A stretch of DNA of 64,000 nt. It comes from Sphingopyxis sp. OPL5. Lineage in GTDB: Bacteria > Pseudomonadota > Alphaproteobacteria > Sphingomonadales > Sphingomonadaceae. The position numbers and the translations under genes are program-made. The stretch lies in the NCBI RefSeq assembly GCF_003797775.2, contig NZ_CP060725.1:4396001-4460000 (forward strand), given 5' to 3'. Under the pieces are notes generated by a model. The model made no database searches, was not told the DNA's origin, and saw only the letters and a program-made list of their open reading frames with translations. Every line of letters begins with the position of its first letter. Within the stretch, counting starts at the first letter, position 1. Positions 46,127 through 55,363 of this stretch are shown in pieces.

Positions 46127-47301
46127 GTGGCTGATCGTTCGATCCATATTCTTTCCGCGGCTCGTACCCCCATGGGCGGGCTCATGGGCGACCTTTCCGC
46201 TCTGTCGGCCGGCGCACTAGGCGCGGTAGCGATCCGTGCCGCCATGATGCGCGCCGGCGAGACGGTTCTCGACGCCGTCGAGGGCGTGATCATGGGCAAT
46301 GTCATCGGTGCCGGCCAGGGCCAGGCACCGGCGCGTCAGGCCGCATTGGGCGCAGGACTTGCCCACGCCGTCGGTGCGACGACGCTCAACAAGATGTGCG
46401 GCTCGGGTATGCAGGCCGTCATGGATGCCGCCGACCGGATCGCGGCCGGATCGGCGCGCATCTTGGTGGCGGCATGGAGAGCATGTCGAACGCTCCTTAT
46501 CTCGTCGCCAAGGCGCGTGGCGGCCTTCGCCTCGGGCATGGCGAGTTCAAGGACGCCATGTTCCTCGACGGACTTGAGGACGCCTACGAGCGCGGCCGGC
46601 TGATGGGGAGCTTCGCGGATGCATCGGCAGCACGGCTGCAGGTCACCCGCGAGGCGCAGGACGATTTTGCGATCGCATCACTCGAACGGGCGCAACGCGC
46701 TATCGTGGAGGGTGATTTCGCTGACGAGATCACGCCGGTCACGGTGACGGGACGCAGCGGCGAAACCGTCGTTGCGATCGATGAGCAGCCCGGCAAGGCG
46801 AAACCAGATCGGATCCGGTCGCTCAAGCCGGCCTTCGTGCCTGGCGGGACGGTGACGGCGGCCAACAGCTCGTCCATCTCCGACGGGGCCGCTGCATTGG
46901 TCGTCGCCGCGCCCGACGCGGGTCTTGGCACGCCGATCGCGCGGATCGTCGGCCATGCCGTCCACGCCCAGGCGCCGGCCGATTTCGCGACGGCGCCAGG
47001 TCCGGCGATATCGAAGCTGCTCGACCGGATCGGATGGCGCGCGGCCGACGTCGATCTCTTCGAGGTCAACGAGGCCTTCGCCATCGTGGCGATGGCGGCG
47101 ATGAAGGATCTCGGCATCACCCATGACCGGATCAACGTGAACGGCGGGGCCTGTGCGCTCGGCCACCCGATCGGCGCCTCGGGCGCGCGGGTGCTGGTGA
47201 CATTGCTTCATGCCCTGCGCCGTCGCGGGTTGAAGCGTGGTGTCGCCTCACTCTGCATCGGTGGCGGCGAGGCCACGGCGATGGCGGTGGAACTGGCATG
47301 A
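46127..47301 (+). pseudogene. acetyl-CoA acetyltransferase (thiolase) interrupted by a frameshift
   Basis: A thiolase is spread over two frames. The first (GTG start at 46,127) has the N-domain and the acylated Cys91 (KMCGSGMQAV). The second carries [43 protein letters not shown] and the C-terminal Cys (SLCIGGGEA). The join is at about 46,466-46,472, where a GGC-rich run has lost one or four bases relative to the usual VAGGMES. It would cleave 3-ketoacyl-CoA after the isoprene carbon chain is activated. It could be a real mutation or a sequencing error. Confidence 0.88.
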
Positions 47302-49193
47302 ACGACAGTCTCGCCCTTTCCCCGCGAGAAGCGCGCTGGCGTCGTTCGCTCGACGAGCCCGACGACTACTGGCTTGCGGAAGCGGATCGGCTCGACTGGA
47401 TCAGAAAGCCGACGCGCGCCGGCGATTGGTCGTTCGACGAGGCCGATTTTCATGTCCGCTGGTTCGAGGACGGCATGCTCAACGCCAGTGCCAATTGCCT
47501 CGACCGCCATTGTGCCGTTCACCCTGACAAGACGGCGATCATCTGGGAGCCCGACGATCCGGATGCACCGGCCTGTATCCTCACCTATGGCGAACTGCGC
47601 GAGCAGGTTTGCAGATTTGCCAACGTCCTCAGGAACTCTGGCGTAGGCAAGGGCGACCGGGTCACGATCTATCTTCCGATGATACCGGAAGCGGCGATCG
47701 CGTTGCTCGCGTGCGCGCGGATCGGCGCGATCCATTCCGTGGTGTTCGGTGGCTTCTCGCCGGAGGCGCTTGCCGCGCGCATTTCGGACTGTGGCAGCCG
47801 CGTGGTCGTCACCGCCGATGAGGGGCGTCGCGGCGGCAAGCGCGTTCCTCTCAAAGCCAATGTCGATGCCGCTTTGGCGCTGGCGCCGATCGTCGAAACG
47901 GTGATCGTCGTGCGCGCGACCGAGGCTCGGATTTTCATGGAGGATCAACGCGACGTCTATTTGGACGACGCGCTGGGGTCGGTGGCCGCGCAGTGCGTGC
48001 CCGAGCCGATGGCGGCCGAGGATCCCCTGTTCATCCTCTACACCAGCGGTTCAACCGGCAAGCCCAAGGGCGTCGTCCACAGCACGGCCGGTTATCTCCT
48101 CTGGGTGACGGCGACCTTCGCTGAAACATTCCGTCCCGAGCCAGACGAAGTCTTCTTCTGCTCGGCCGACATCGGCTGGATTACCGGGCACAGCTATATC
48201 GTCTATGGCGCGCTTGCGAACGGTGCGACCACCGTGATGTTCGAGGGCATTCCCAACTGGCCGACCCCCGCCCGGCTCTGGGACATCGTCGCACGTCACA
48301 AGGTCGGCATGCTCTACACGGCCCCGACTGCGCTCCGCTCGCTGATGCGCGAGGGGGATCATTGGGTGACGCGGACCGACCGCTCGAGCCTGCGCTTGCT
48401 GGGCAGCGTCGGCGAGCCGATCAATCCCGAAGCCTGGCGCTGGTATCACGATGTCGTCGGCGAAGGCCGCTGCCCCATCGTCGACACCTGGTGGCAGACC
48501 GAGACGGGCGGGCAGATGATCACGGCGTTCGCCGATACCCGCCCGCTCAAGCCGGGGGCGGCGCAACTGCCCTTCTATGGCGTCGAGCCATGCCTTCTCG
48601 ATGGGGAAGGAAAGCCGATCAAGGGACCGGGCAGCGGCAACCTCGCCATCGCTCGAAGTTGGCCAGGGCAGATGCGCGGCGTGTGGGGAGAGCCCGAACG
48701 CTTCTTCGAGACCTATTTCCGCACCTTTCCCGGCTATTATTTCACGGGCGACGGCGCGCGGCGCGACGAGGACGGCGAATGGTGGCTGACCGGTCGCGTA
48801 GATGACGTCATCAATGTTTCGGGACATCGGCTCGGAACGGCAGAGATCGAAAGCGCGCTCGTGCTACATCCCAGGGTGGCCGAGGCCGCAGTGGTCGGCG
48901 TTCCGCACGACCTCAAGGGACAAGGGATCTACGTGTTCGCCACGCTCAACGAAGGCGAACACCCCGATGACGGCCTCAGGGGCGACCTCATCAAGTGGGT
49001 GCGCGGGGAGATCGGCCCGATCGCGGCGCCCGATACCATCCAGTTCGCCCCCGCGCTTCCCAAGACACGCTCGGGCAAGATCATGCGACGCATCCTGCGC
49101 AAGATCGCCGAGGGACAGTTCGGCGAGCTGGGCGATGTCTCGACACTTGCGGACCCGGCGGTGGTGTCGGCGCTGATCCATGGCCGCGGCTGA
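47298..49193 (+). CDS. acs: acetyl-CoA synthetase
   Basis: AMP-forming acyl-CoA ligase of 631 residues. The phosphate loop is [21 protein letters not shown] contains the Trp that restricts the pocket to acetate in Acs. The C-terminal [15 protein letters not shown] has the lysine that is acetylated in family members. Propionate is a possible alternative substrate, because isoprene carbon may leave as C3 units. Its ATG overlaps the thiolase stop by four bases. Confidence 0.9.
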   Translation: MNDSLALSPREARWRRSLDEPDDYWLAEADRLDWIRKPTRAGDWSFDEADFHVRWFEDGMLNASANCLDRHCAVHPDKTAIIWEPDDPDAPACILTYGELREQVCRFANVLRNSGVGKGDRVTIYLPMIPEAAIALLACARIGAIHSVVFGGFSPEALAARISDCGSRVVVTADEGRRGGKRVPLKANVDAALALAPIVETVIVVRATEARIFMEDQRDVYLDDALGSVAAQCVPEPMAAEDPLFILYTSGSTGKPKGVVHSTAGYLLWVTATFAETFRPEPDEVFFCSADIGWITGHSYIVYGALANGATTVMFEGIPNWPTPARLWDIVARHKVGMLYTAPTALRSLMREGDHWVTRTDRSSLRLLGSVGEPINPEAWRWYHDVVGEGRCPIVDTWWQTETGGQMITAFADTRPLKPGAAQLPFYGVEPCLLDGEGKPIKGPGSGNLAIARSWPGQMRGVWGEPERFFETYFRTFPGYYFTGDGARRDEDGEWWLTGRVDDVINVSGHRLGTAEIESALVLHPRVAEAAVVGVPHDLKGQGIYVFATLNEGEHPDDGLRGDLIKWVRGEIGPIAAPDTIQFAPALPKTRSGKIMRRILRKIAEGQFGELGDVSTLADPAVVSALIHGRG

Positions 49194-49275
49194 GATCGGG
49201 TTGCCGCGGCAGCTCCGACACGAAAGCAGCCCGCTAGCCCCGCGCAGCCTGCGCGACGATAAGGAAAGATAGAAT

Positions 49276-50037
49276 ATGGCTTCGATGATGATGGGCGCGG
49301 CCGTAACCGGCGGTGCGTCGGGACTGGGTGCGGCGACCGCGCGGATGCTGGCTGCACGGGGGCTGCATGTCGTCATCCTGGACCTCGACGAGGAGAAGGG
49401 CGAGCGGGTCGCAAGCGAGATTGGCGGCCGGTTCCTCAAGGTCAATGTCGCCGACGCCGCGAGCGTCACGCATGCCGTACAGGCCGGCTGGACTGCCGCG
49501 CCGTGGCGCATCCTCGTCAATTGCGCCGGCATCTGCCCGGCAGTGAAAACGGTGAGCCGCGACGGTAAGCCCCATGATGCTGCCGTCTTCGCCCACGCGG
49601 TCGGCGTCAACCTGATCGGCACCTTCCATACTCTGTCGATCGCGGCCGCGGCGATGAGCGGCAACGAGCCCGACGACCAGGGACAACGCGGGCTCATCGT
49701 CAACACGGCGAGCATCGCGGCCTATGACGGCCAGATGGGCCAGATTGCCTATGCAGCAACCAAGGCAGGCGTCGCTGGGATGACGCTGCCCGCCGCGCGC
49801 GATCTCGCCCCGCTCGGCATCCGCGTCGTGACGATCGCACCGGGTCTGTTCATGACGCCGCTGCTCGAAGGTCTGCCGGAAGCCGCGCGCCAGTCGCTGG
49901 GGCAGCAGGTGCCGTTTCCGTCGCGGCTCGGCGCCCCCCGCGAATATGCCCACCTCGTAGGGGCGATCATCGATAATCCGATGCTCAACGGCGAGACCAT
50001 CCGTCTGGATGGCGCGCTGCGCATGGCGCCCAAATGA
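49276..50037 (+). CDS. SDR dehydrogenase, 3-hydroxyacyl-CoA dehydrogenase type 2-like
   Basis: A 253-residue short-chain dehydrogenase. The cofactor motif is [16 protein letters not shown], the Asn motif NCAGICPA, and the catalytic Tyr-Lys pair is in YAATKAG. Overall it resembles HSD17B10-type 3-hydroxyacyl-CoA dehydrogenases, including the [23 protein letters not shown] segment. It may act in a beta-oxidation-like step between hydratase and thiolase. It starts 82 bases after acs. Confidence 0.85.
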   Translation: MASMMMGAAVTGGASGLGAATARMLAARGLHVVILDLDEEKGERVASEIGGRFLKVNVADAASVTHAVQAGWTAAPWRILVNCAGICPAVKTVSRDGKPHDAAVFAHAVGVNLIGTFHTLSIAAAAMSGNEPDDQGQRGLIVNTASIAAYDGQMGQIAYAATKAGVAGMTLPAARDLAPLGIRVVTIAPGLFMTPLLEGLPEAARQSLGQQVPFPSRLGAPREYAHLVGAIIDNPMLNGETIRLDGALRMAPK

Positions 50038-50047
50038 GGACGCCTCC

Positions 50048-50476
50048 ATGACCGAAGCCATCGACAAGAGCGCCGTGCTGGCAGCCCTGAACGAATTGCT
50101 CGAGGCCGAGCGCGCCGGAGCGCGTGTCGCACTCGTCAGCCGCAAGCAAGCCAGGACCGGTTACGCCGACCTCATGCGGCAGGTTCATGTTGACGAATCG
50201 CGCTGGTGCGAGATGCTCAGCCGGCAAATCTCGCGGCTGGGGGGTGAGCCCTCTCCGGCGTGCGGCGCCTTTTTCACAAAGGCCATCGCCATATCCGAGC
50301 CGCTCGATCGGCTCGCCTTCCTGAACCGGGGTCAATCCTGGGTCGTGCGCAAGCTGGAAGCGCTGCTAGCGCAGAGAGAGGACGAGGATCTCCGCAGCGA
50401 TCTCCAGGATATGCTCGACAGCCATCGCACGAACATCGACGCCGCCGCCGATTTCCTAGCGGCGGCCGGGAAATGA
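50048..50476 (+). CDS. DUF6306 protein (ferritin-like helical)
   Basis: A 142-residue helical protein. The segment LNELLEAERAGARVAL and the later VDESRWCEMLSRQI suggest a four-helix ferritin-like fold of the DUF6306 type, with Glu and Cys/His positions but no proven metal site. Function is unknown. It sits 10 bases after the SDR gene and is probably co-transcribed, so a role in the isoprene operon is possible. Confidence 0.75.
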   Translation: MTEAIDKSAVLAALNELLEAERAGARVALVSRKQARTGYADLMRQVHVDESRWCEMLSRQISRLGGEPSPACGAFFTKAIAISEPLDRLAFLNRGQSWVVRKLEALLAQREDEDLRSDLQDMLDSHRTNIDAAADFLAAAGK

Positions 50477-50534
50477 TTGAACAATCGAAACCGCATGGCG
50501 CGCGGGCGCGCCCCAAAAGCGATCGGAGACAGAC

Positions 50535-50951
50535 ATGAGCAAGACATTTTCGGGCGGCTGCCAGTGCGGGGGAGTTCGCTATCAGGTCGAAGGCGAACCC
50601 GTCATGGTCGCCAACTGCTTCTGCCGGGATTGCCGGAGCGCATCGGGAGGCGCCGGAAGTACCGTGGCGGTGTTCCCTGCGGACGGCTTTGCGCTCGATC
50701 GCGGCAGCGCCATCGGCTATACGAGCGACGCCGCCAGCGGCAAATCGCTCACCCGCAATTTCTGTTCGACCTGCGGGTCCCGGCTCTTCACCGACCAGAT
50801 CGAATCCTTCCCCGGCATGGTGATGATCGCGCTGGGCTCGCTCGAAGATGGCCATGGGCTCGCGCCGACCATGAACATCTTCGGCAAGGACATGCCCGTG
50901 TGGGCGGCGGTCAACACCGCTCTTCCGACGTCCGACGCGATGCCGGGCTGA
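50535..50951 (+). CDS. GFA (CENP-V/GFA) family zinc protein
   Basis: A 138-residue glutathione-dependent formaldehyde-activating-enzyme-like protein. Zinc ligands Cys9, Cys11, Cys28, Cys30, Cys33, Cys77 and Cys80 fit the GFA pattern (CQCG, CFCRDC, CSTCG). The family binds glutathione adducts or unknown thiols. Its place between a DUF6306 gene and glutathione reductase suggests work with glutathione conjugates. The true substrate is unknown. Confidence 0.85.
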   Translation: MSKTFSGGCQCGGVRYQVEGEPVMVANCFCRDCRSASGGAGSTVAVFPADGFALDRGSAIGYTSDAASGKSLTRNFCSTCGSRLFTDQIESFPGMVMIALGSLEDGHGLAPTMNIFGKDMPVWAAVNTALPTSDAMPG

Positions 50952-50954
50952 TCG

Positions 50955-52310
50955 ATGACCGACTATGATTATGATCTGTTCGTGATCGGCGCCGGGTCGG
51001 GCGGAGTGCGCGCCAGCAGGATCGCCGAGGGCCACGGCGCCCGGGTTGCCGTGGCCGAAGAACATCGCATCGGCGGAACCTGTGTCATCCGGGGCTGCGT
51101 GCCCAAGAAGCTGCTCGTCTATGCCTCGGCGTTCGCCGAGGAACTACAAGATACGGCCAGGCTCGGGTGGACTTTCGGGGGCATGCGCTTCGACTGGACC
51201 GCCCTGCGCGATTTCGTGTCGAGCGACGTGGCTCGGCTCGAAAAGGCTTATATCGACACGCTCGATGCCCACGGCATCGCGCGTTTTCAGGAGCGCGCGA
51301 CGGTGGCCGGCCCTAATAAGGTCCGGCTTGCGAGCGGACGCGAGATCTCGGCGCGTTATATCCTGATCGCGGTCGGCGCGTGGCCGGTGGTTCCGGAATT
51401 TCCTGGCAACCAGTGGGCGATCACCAGCAACGAGGTTTTCCATCTCGAGACCTTGCCCGAGCGGGTGGTGATCCAGGGTGCGGGCTATATCGCGATGGAG
51501 TTCGCGTCGATCTTCAATGCGCTCGGTGCGAAGGTGACGATGGTGAGCCGGTCCGACCGGATCCTGCGCGGCTATGACGAGAGTCTTACCGAAAGGCTGC
51601 TCAAGATCACCCGGGCGCGGGGCATCGATTTTCATTTCCACGACCCGATTGTCCGCGCCGACAGGCAGGATGATGGCTCCTTGCTGGTCGGCCTTGAGGG
51701 CGGTGAACGCATCGCGGCGGATATCATGCTGGTCGCAGCGGGGAGACGGCCCAAGACCAAAGGGCTGGGACTGGAAAATGCCGGCATCACGCTCGGCGAC
51801 GCGGGCGAGGTGCCCGTCGACAGGCATAACGCGACGTGCTGTCCGAGCATCTACGCGGTCGGCGACGTCACCAACCGCATCCAGCTCACGCCGGTGGCGA
51901 TCCGCGAAGGTCAAGCCTTCGCAGACACCGTGTTCGGCAGAGCACCGCGTGTCGTATCCTACGACCATGTCCCCAATGTCGTCTTTTCGCAGCCGCCACT
52001 CGCCGGTGTCGGTCTGACCGAGGCGCAGGCACGCGCTCAGGGATTGAAGATCGCCATCTTCACCAGCGATTTCCGGCCGATGAAGAATATGTTCTCCACT
52101 CGCGTCGAGCGCGGCTTCTATAAGCTGGTCGTGGATGCGGATAGTGAGCGTGTGCTGGGCGTGCATATGATCGGTCCAGACACGCCCGAGATCCTCCAGG
52201 CGGTCGCGATTGCGGTGAAGGCGGGGCTCACCAAGGCCGATTTTGACGCCACCATGGCGCTCCATCCGTCGATGGCGGAGGAGCTGGTACTGATGCACTC
52301 GGCCGCGTGA
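50955..52310 (+). CDS. gor: glutathione-disulfide reductase
   Basis: FAD and NADPH-dependent disulfide oxidoreductase of 451 residues. The redox-active pair is Cys43-Cys48 (GGTCVIRGCVPKK), and the C-terminal active-site His437/Glu442 pair is in HPSMAEEL. GAGSGGVRASR binds FAD. It regenerates GSH from GSSG. In this operon it would feed the GSTs IsoI and IsoJ. It follows the GFA gene by three bases. Confidence 0.93.
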   Translation: MTDYDYDLFVIGAGSGGVRASRIAEGHGARVAVAEEHRIGGTCVIRGCVPKKLLVYASAFAEELQDTARLGWTFGGMRFDWTALRDFVSSDVARLEKAYIDTLDAHGIARFQERATVAGPNKVRLASGREISARYILIAVGAWPVVPEFPGNQWAITSNEVFHLETLPERVVIQGAGYIAMEFASIFNALGAKVTMVSRSDRILRGYDESLTERLLKITRARGIDFHFHDPIVRADRQDDGSLLVGLEGGERIAADIMLVAAGRRPKTKGLGLENAGITLGDAGEVPVDRHNATCCPSIYAVGDVTNRIQLTPVAIREGQAFADTVFGRAPRVVSYDHVPNVVFSQPPLAGVGLTEAQARAQGLKIAIFTSDFRPMKNMFSTRVERGFYKLVVDADSERVLGVHMIGPDTPEILQAVAIAVKAGLTKADFDATMALHPSMAEELVLMHSAA

Positions 52311-52380
52311 TCGGGGGCGTCTGGAGGAAAATCGCACCATTCGCGCCGCAGACGAGATTTGCCGGTGCGGGGAGGCAACA

Positions 52381-52516
52381 TGACCGAGAATGTTTGGGAT
52401 TATCACACCGAGCAGTGGAAAAGCGCGGAGCGGCGACGGTGATCAGGCCCGATGCACTCAATGCGCTCAGCGGGCAGATTCTCGACGAGCTTATCGCGGC
52501 TTTTGCCGAGTACGTA
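52381..52516 (+). pseudogene. enoyl-CoA hydratase 5' remnant
   Basis: An ATG at 52,381 opens MTENVWDYHTEQW and then runs out of frame. The neighbouring frame reads VEKRGAATVIRPDALNALSG and QILDELIAAFAEY, the N-terminal signature of crotonase-family enoyl-CoA hydratases. Several bases are lost between the halves, including the usual VTLN before RPDALNA. The remaining 200 residues are absent. It is a truncated remnant. Confidence 0.75.
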
Positions 52517-52607
52517 GCTCACGCAAACAGTGTGTTCACCCGCATGACGGAATTTGATTTGGCCAATCGCTGTAAGGGGCGTGGCAGAATCCAGTGAGGA
52601 GTACCGC

Positions 52608-53519
52608 GTGCCGTTCGGCATCCAACAGCTTCGCTATGCACTCGCCGCAGCCGATCACGGCAGCTTCCATCGCGCCGCTCGGGCACTCGCGGTGGAGGAG
52701 TCAACGCTGAGCCGTAACATCCTGCGGCTGGAGCGCGTGATCGGGGCCAAGCTGTTCATCCGCTCGCGCAGCGGCGTGGTGCCCACGATCGCAGGCCGCC
52801 AGTTCATGCCGCAGGCACGCCATCTCGTCGCCAACTCCGACCGCTTGGTGGAAACGATGCGGAAGGCCGGTCAGGGCCGTGCCGGCGGCCTCGCGGTCGG
52901 CTTCAACGGCCCGATTTCCGCCGGCAATCTGCGCGCGACGTTGTTCGCCTGGCGCGCGAGCAATCCAGAGGTCGATCTCGAAGGGGTCGAGGGCGAGCGG
53001 CTATCGCTTCTCGCCGGGCTCGATGCCGGCGTCCTCGATCTGGCCGTCATGCCGGGCGAGGCCGGTTATCAGGGATTGCGCCGCGTGCCGTTTTGGAGCG
53101 AACGCCTCCTGGTGGCGCTGCCCGCCTCGCACCCTCTCGCCGAAAAGGAGAGCGTGGAATGGACCGATTTGCGCGATGAGACCTTCCTGCTCACCGTCGA
53201 GGACCCCGGCCCGGAGCTGCGCGACATGGTTCTCGGGCGCCTCGCCGCCTTCGGGATGCGTCCGAAGATCAGGATGCGCTGCGTCAGCCGCGAATGGATC
53301 ATGAGCGTGCTGGGCGGCGGGCTCGGTGTCACCGTCACCTATGAAGGTGCATCCGGCGCCCGCTATCCTGACGTGGTGCTGCGCGAACTCCACGACGCGC
53401 ATGGTCGGACTCTGATCGGATATTCAGGCTATTGGCGCAAGGCGAGCGACAATCCTGCACTGAGGCGTTTCCTCACCTTCGTGCGCAGCCGGTATTCACT
53501 GGCCTTCGAAATAGACTGA
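52608..53519 (+). CDS. LysR-type regulator beside the conjugation genes
   Basis: LysR regulator of 303 residues. Its helix-turn-helix covers GSFHRAARALAVEESTLSRNI, followed by a substrate-binding domain. The GTG start at 52,608 has a GTGAGGAG ribosome site. An upstream in-frame ATG at 52,554 would add 18 residues. LysR genes of this kind often sit at the trbI end of the trb modules of alphaproteobacterial ICEs, so it probably belongs to the conjugative element, not the iso operon. Confidence 0.85.
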   Translation: MPFGIQQLRYALAAADHGSFHRAARALAVEESTLSRNILRLERVIGAKLFIRSRSGVVPTIAGRQFMPQARHLVANSDRLVETMRKAGQGRAGGLAVGFNGPISAGNLRATLFAWRASNPEVDLEGVEGERLSLLAGLDAGVLDLAVMPGEAGYQGLRRVPFWSERLLVALPASHPLAEKESVEWTDLRDETFLLTVEDPGPELRDMVLGRLAAFGMRPKIRMRCVSREWIMSVLGGGLGVTVTYEGASGARYPDVVLRELHDAHGRTLIGYSGYWRKASDNPALRRFLTFVRSRYSLAFEID

Positions 53520-53569
53520 TGGAAACATGCTTGCACTTGCCACAATTTCTTTGGCGAAGGAGAGGAAGG

Positions 53570-53878
53570 ATGAAGTCAAACGTCACCGTTATTTCTATCG
53601 CCATTGCGCTGATCGTCGGGTTCGGAGCGGGGTTCATCCTGCGGCCGGTCATCGCGCCCGCCCGTCAGACGGTGGCAACCGCAGAGCCGGTCGTCGCAAT
53701 TCCCGTCGAGACGGCGCCGCGCGCAACGCAGTATTTTGCGGCGCACCTAGATGAAGCGCGCCATGTGGTCGCGGGATGCCAGTCAGGATCGGTACGCGGC
53801 GCCGAGTGCGACAATGCCGGGCAAGCCGTCACAGAAGCTGAAGGCAGGGCGCGATTCAGGAAGTTCATGGGCAACTGA
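53570..53878 (+). CDS. EexN-like small membrane protein
   Basis: A 102-residue protein with one N-terminal membrane segment (about residues 5-25). The C-terminal part TQYFAAHLDEARHVVAGCQSG followed by RGAECDNAGQAV resembles EexN-type entry-exclusion lipoproteins of conjugative plasmids, but no lipobox cysteine is present. If correct, it would limit repeat transfer. The start has a strong GAAGGAGAGGAAGG site. Confidence 0.55.
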   Translation: MKSNVTVISIAIALIVGFGAGFILRPVIAPARQTVATAEPVVAIPVETAPRATQYFAAHLDEARHVVAGCQSGSVRGAECDNAGQAVTEAEGRARFRKFMGN

Positions 53879-53894
53879 TCGCACCGCCGCGCCG

Positions 53895-54116
53895 TCAGCC
53901 TTGCTGTCGCCGCGCTTTGAGGAAGGCACGATCGGCCCCGATGAACCGCTGGAGCATGGGCACGATCAGCCGGCCCGGTTCGATCGGCGCGTCGCCGGCG
54001 TCGGCAAGCAGGCGCGCGTAGAGCGCGAGATCCGCGTGGAGCGACGCCGGCAATTCCACGGTCAGCTTCACCGGCTTTTCATCGACGATCGGTCCCAGCC
54101 TGAGTTTGGCGGTCAT
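53895..54116 (-). CDS. DUF2274 protein
   Basis: A 73-residue protein, MTAKLRLGPIVDEKPVKLTV and LPASLHADLALYARLL, matching DUF2274. It has the look of a small ribbon-helix-helix-like protein. It is regularly found after trbI in alphaproteobacterial trb clusters. Its start overlaps the trbI stop by four bases. Role unknown. Confidence 0.85.
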   Translation of the reverse strand: MTAKLRLGPIVDEKPVKLTVELPASLHADLALYARLLADAGDAPIEPGRLIVPMLQRFIGADRAFLKARRQQG

Positions 54117-55363
54117 TGTCCACCTCCCGCCGGAGCCAATACAAGATCGCGCGTAACAATCACCCGGACCGGGAAACCGGGCCGGATGGTGAGCGTGGGC
54201 TGGATGTTCAGCTCGCGCTCGACGACCTGCTGACCGGCCTGGCTGAATCCGTTGGCGGCCCCGGCCCGGAGCGCCTGCGCCAGATTGTTCTCGCTCTGGC
54301 TGGTGCCGGCCTCGCTGCCGACGCTGAGCATGGTCGAGAGCAGCGCGGCCTTGAACAGCTTGCCCCAATGATTGTTCACCCCGTCTTCGAGGCCCGCATA
54401 GCCAGCCGCATCGGCTCCCGGCTGGCGCTCGAGCGCGATCGAGCGCCCATCGGGCAGGATCAGCCGGGTCCAGGCGAGCAGCACGCGGCTCTGCCCGAAC
54501 GAGACAGAGGAATCATAGGCGCCGATCAGTTTCGAGCCTTGCGGGATGAGCAGGATGCGGCCCGTAGGGCTGTCATAGACGTTCTGCGTCACCTGGGCGG
54601 TGATCTGGCCGGGAAGATCGGAACGGAGGCCGGTGATGAGCGCGGCCGCGATCACGCTGCCGGCCTGCACCACATAGGGCGACGGCGGCGCCGCCAGCCG
54701 TTCGGCGCTGACGGCGCGGCGGTCGCCATCATCCTTGAGAAAGGCGCGTTTCTCCGCCTGGCTGTTGGGGCTGGCGTCCTCCGGCTGCGTCGTCGGCGTC
54801 GCGGCCGGCAATGTCGCGGCGGGCTGGTCCGCGAGGGCAAGCGCGGGAGCCGCGGCGGACGCGGTTGCACCGCCGAGGAACAGCTTGCTGGTGCGCGCGG
54901 CGTCGCGCTCCTGAAGGACGCGCTGCCGCGCCTCCACGGCGGCGTTCGCCTGCGCGCTCGGACCGGCCGGGGCCGTGCCCGGCGCTCCCAGCGCGGCCTC
55001 GCGGCGCTGCTCGGCCGAGAGGATCGGAGGCCCGAGATCGCCGGGCAGCGCGGGGCCGAGCTTCGGGACATGCCCGTAATCCTTCGGCGCGGTGGCGATG
55101 ACATCGGCGGTCGGCCGGTTTTCGGTGCTGTAAAGCTCCTTGGCCTGATGCTGTCCGGCGGGGCGCAGCGCGTAGATCAGCGAGCCGCCGATGCCGAGGC
55201 CGGCGACAACGCCGACCGCCGCCAGCGCCTTGCGGGACAGCCGCATGACGCGCGGCGGGCTCCCGCGCAGCCGGAAGGCTTCGGATGGCGCGGCCGCGGC
55301 GGCCGGCGCCGGGGCGCCCGCCGGGGTCTCCGGCGCGGCCGGGCCTTGCTCGGCCCCGCTCAT
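54113..55363 (-). CDS. trbI: conjugal transfer protein TrbI (VirB10-like)
   Basis: A 416-residue protein with one N-terminal membrane helix (about residues 46-66), a Pro/Ala-rich periplasmic linker and a C-terminal VirB10-type beta-barrel domain (QAGSVIAAALITGLRSDLPG, GSKLIGAYDSSVSFG). It links the inner and outer membrane parts of the mating channel. It overlaps trbG by four bases. Confidence 0.94.
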   Translation of the reverse strand: MSGAEQGPAAPETPAGAPAPAAAAAPSEAFRLRGSPPRVMRLSRKALAAVGVVAGLGIGGSLIYALRPAGQHQAKELYSTENRPTADVIATAPKDYGHVPKLGPALPGDLGPPILSAEQRREAALGAPGTAPAGPSAQANAAVEARQRVLQERDAARTSKLFLGGATASAAAPALALADQPAATLPAATPTTQPEDASPNSQAEKRAFLKDDGDRRAVSAERLAAPPSPYVVQAGSVIAAALITGLRSDLPGQITAQVTQNVYDSPTGRILLIPQGSKLIGAYDSSVSFGQSRVLLAWTRLILPDGRSIALERQPGADAAGYAGLEDGVNNHWGKLFKAALLSTMLSVGSEAGTSQSENNLAQALRAGAANGFSQAGQQVVERELNIQPTLTIRPGFPVRVIVTRDLVLAPAGGGQ

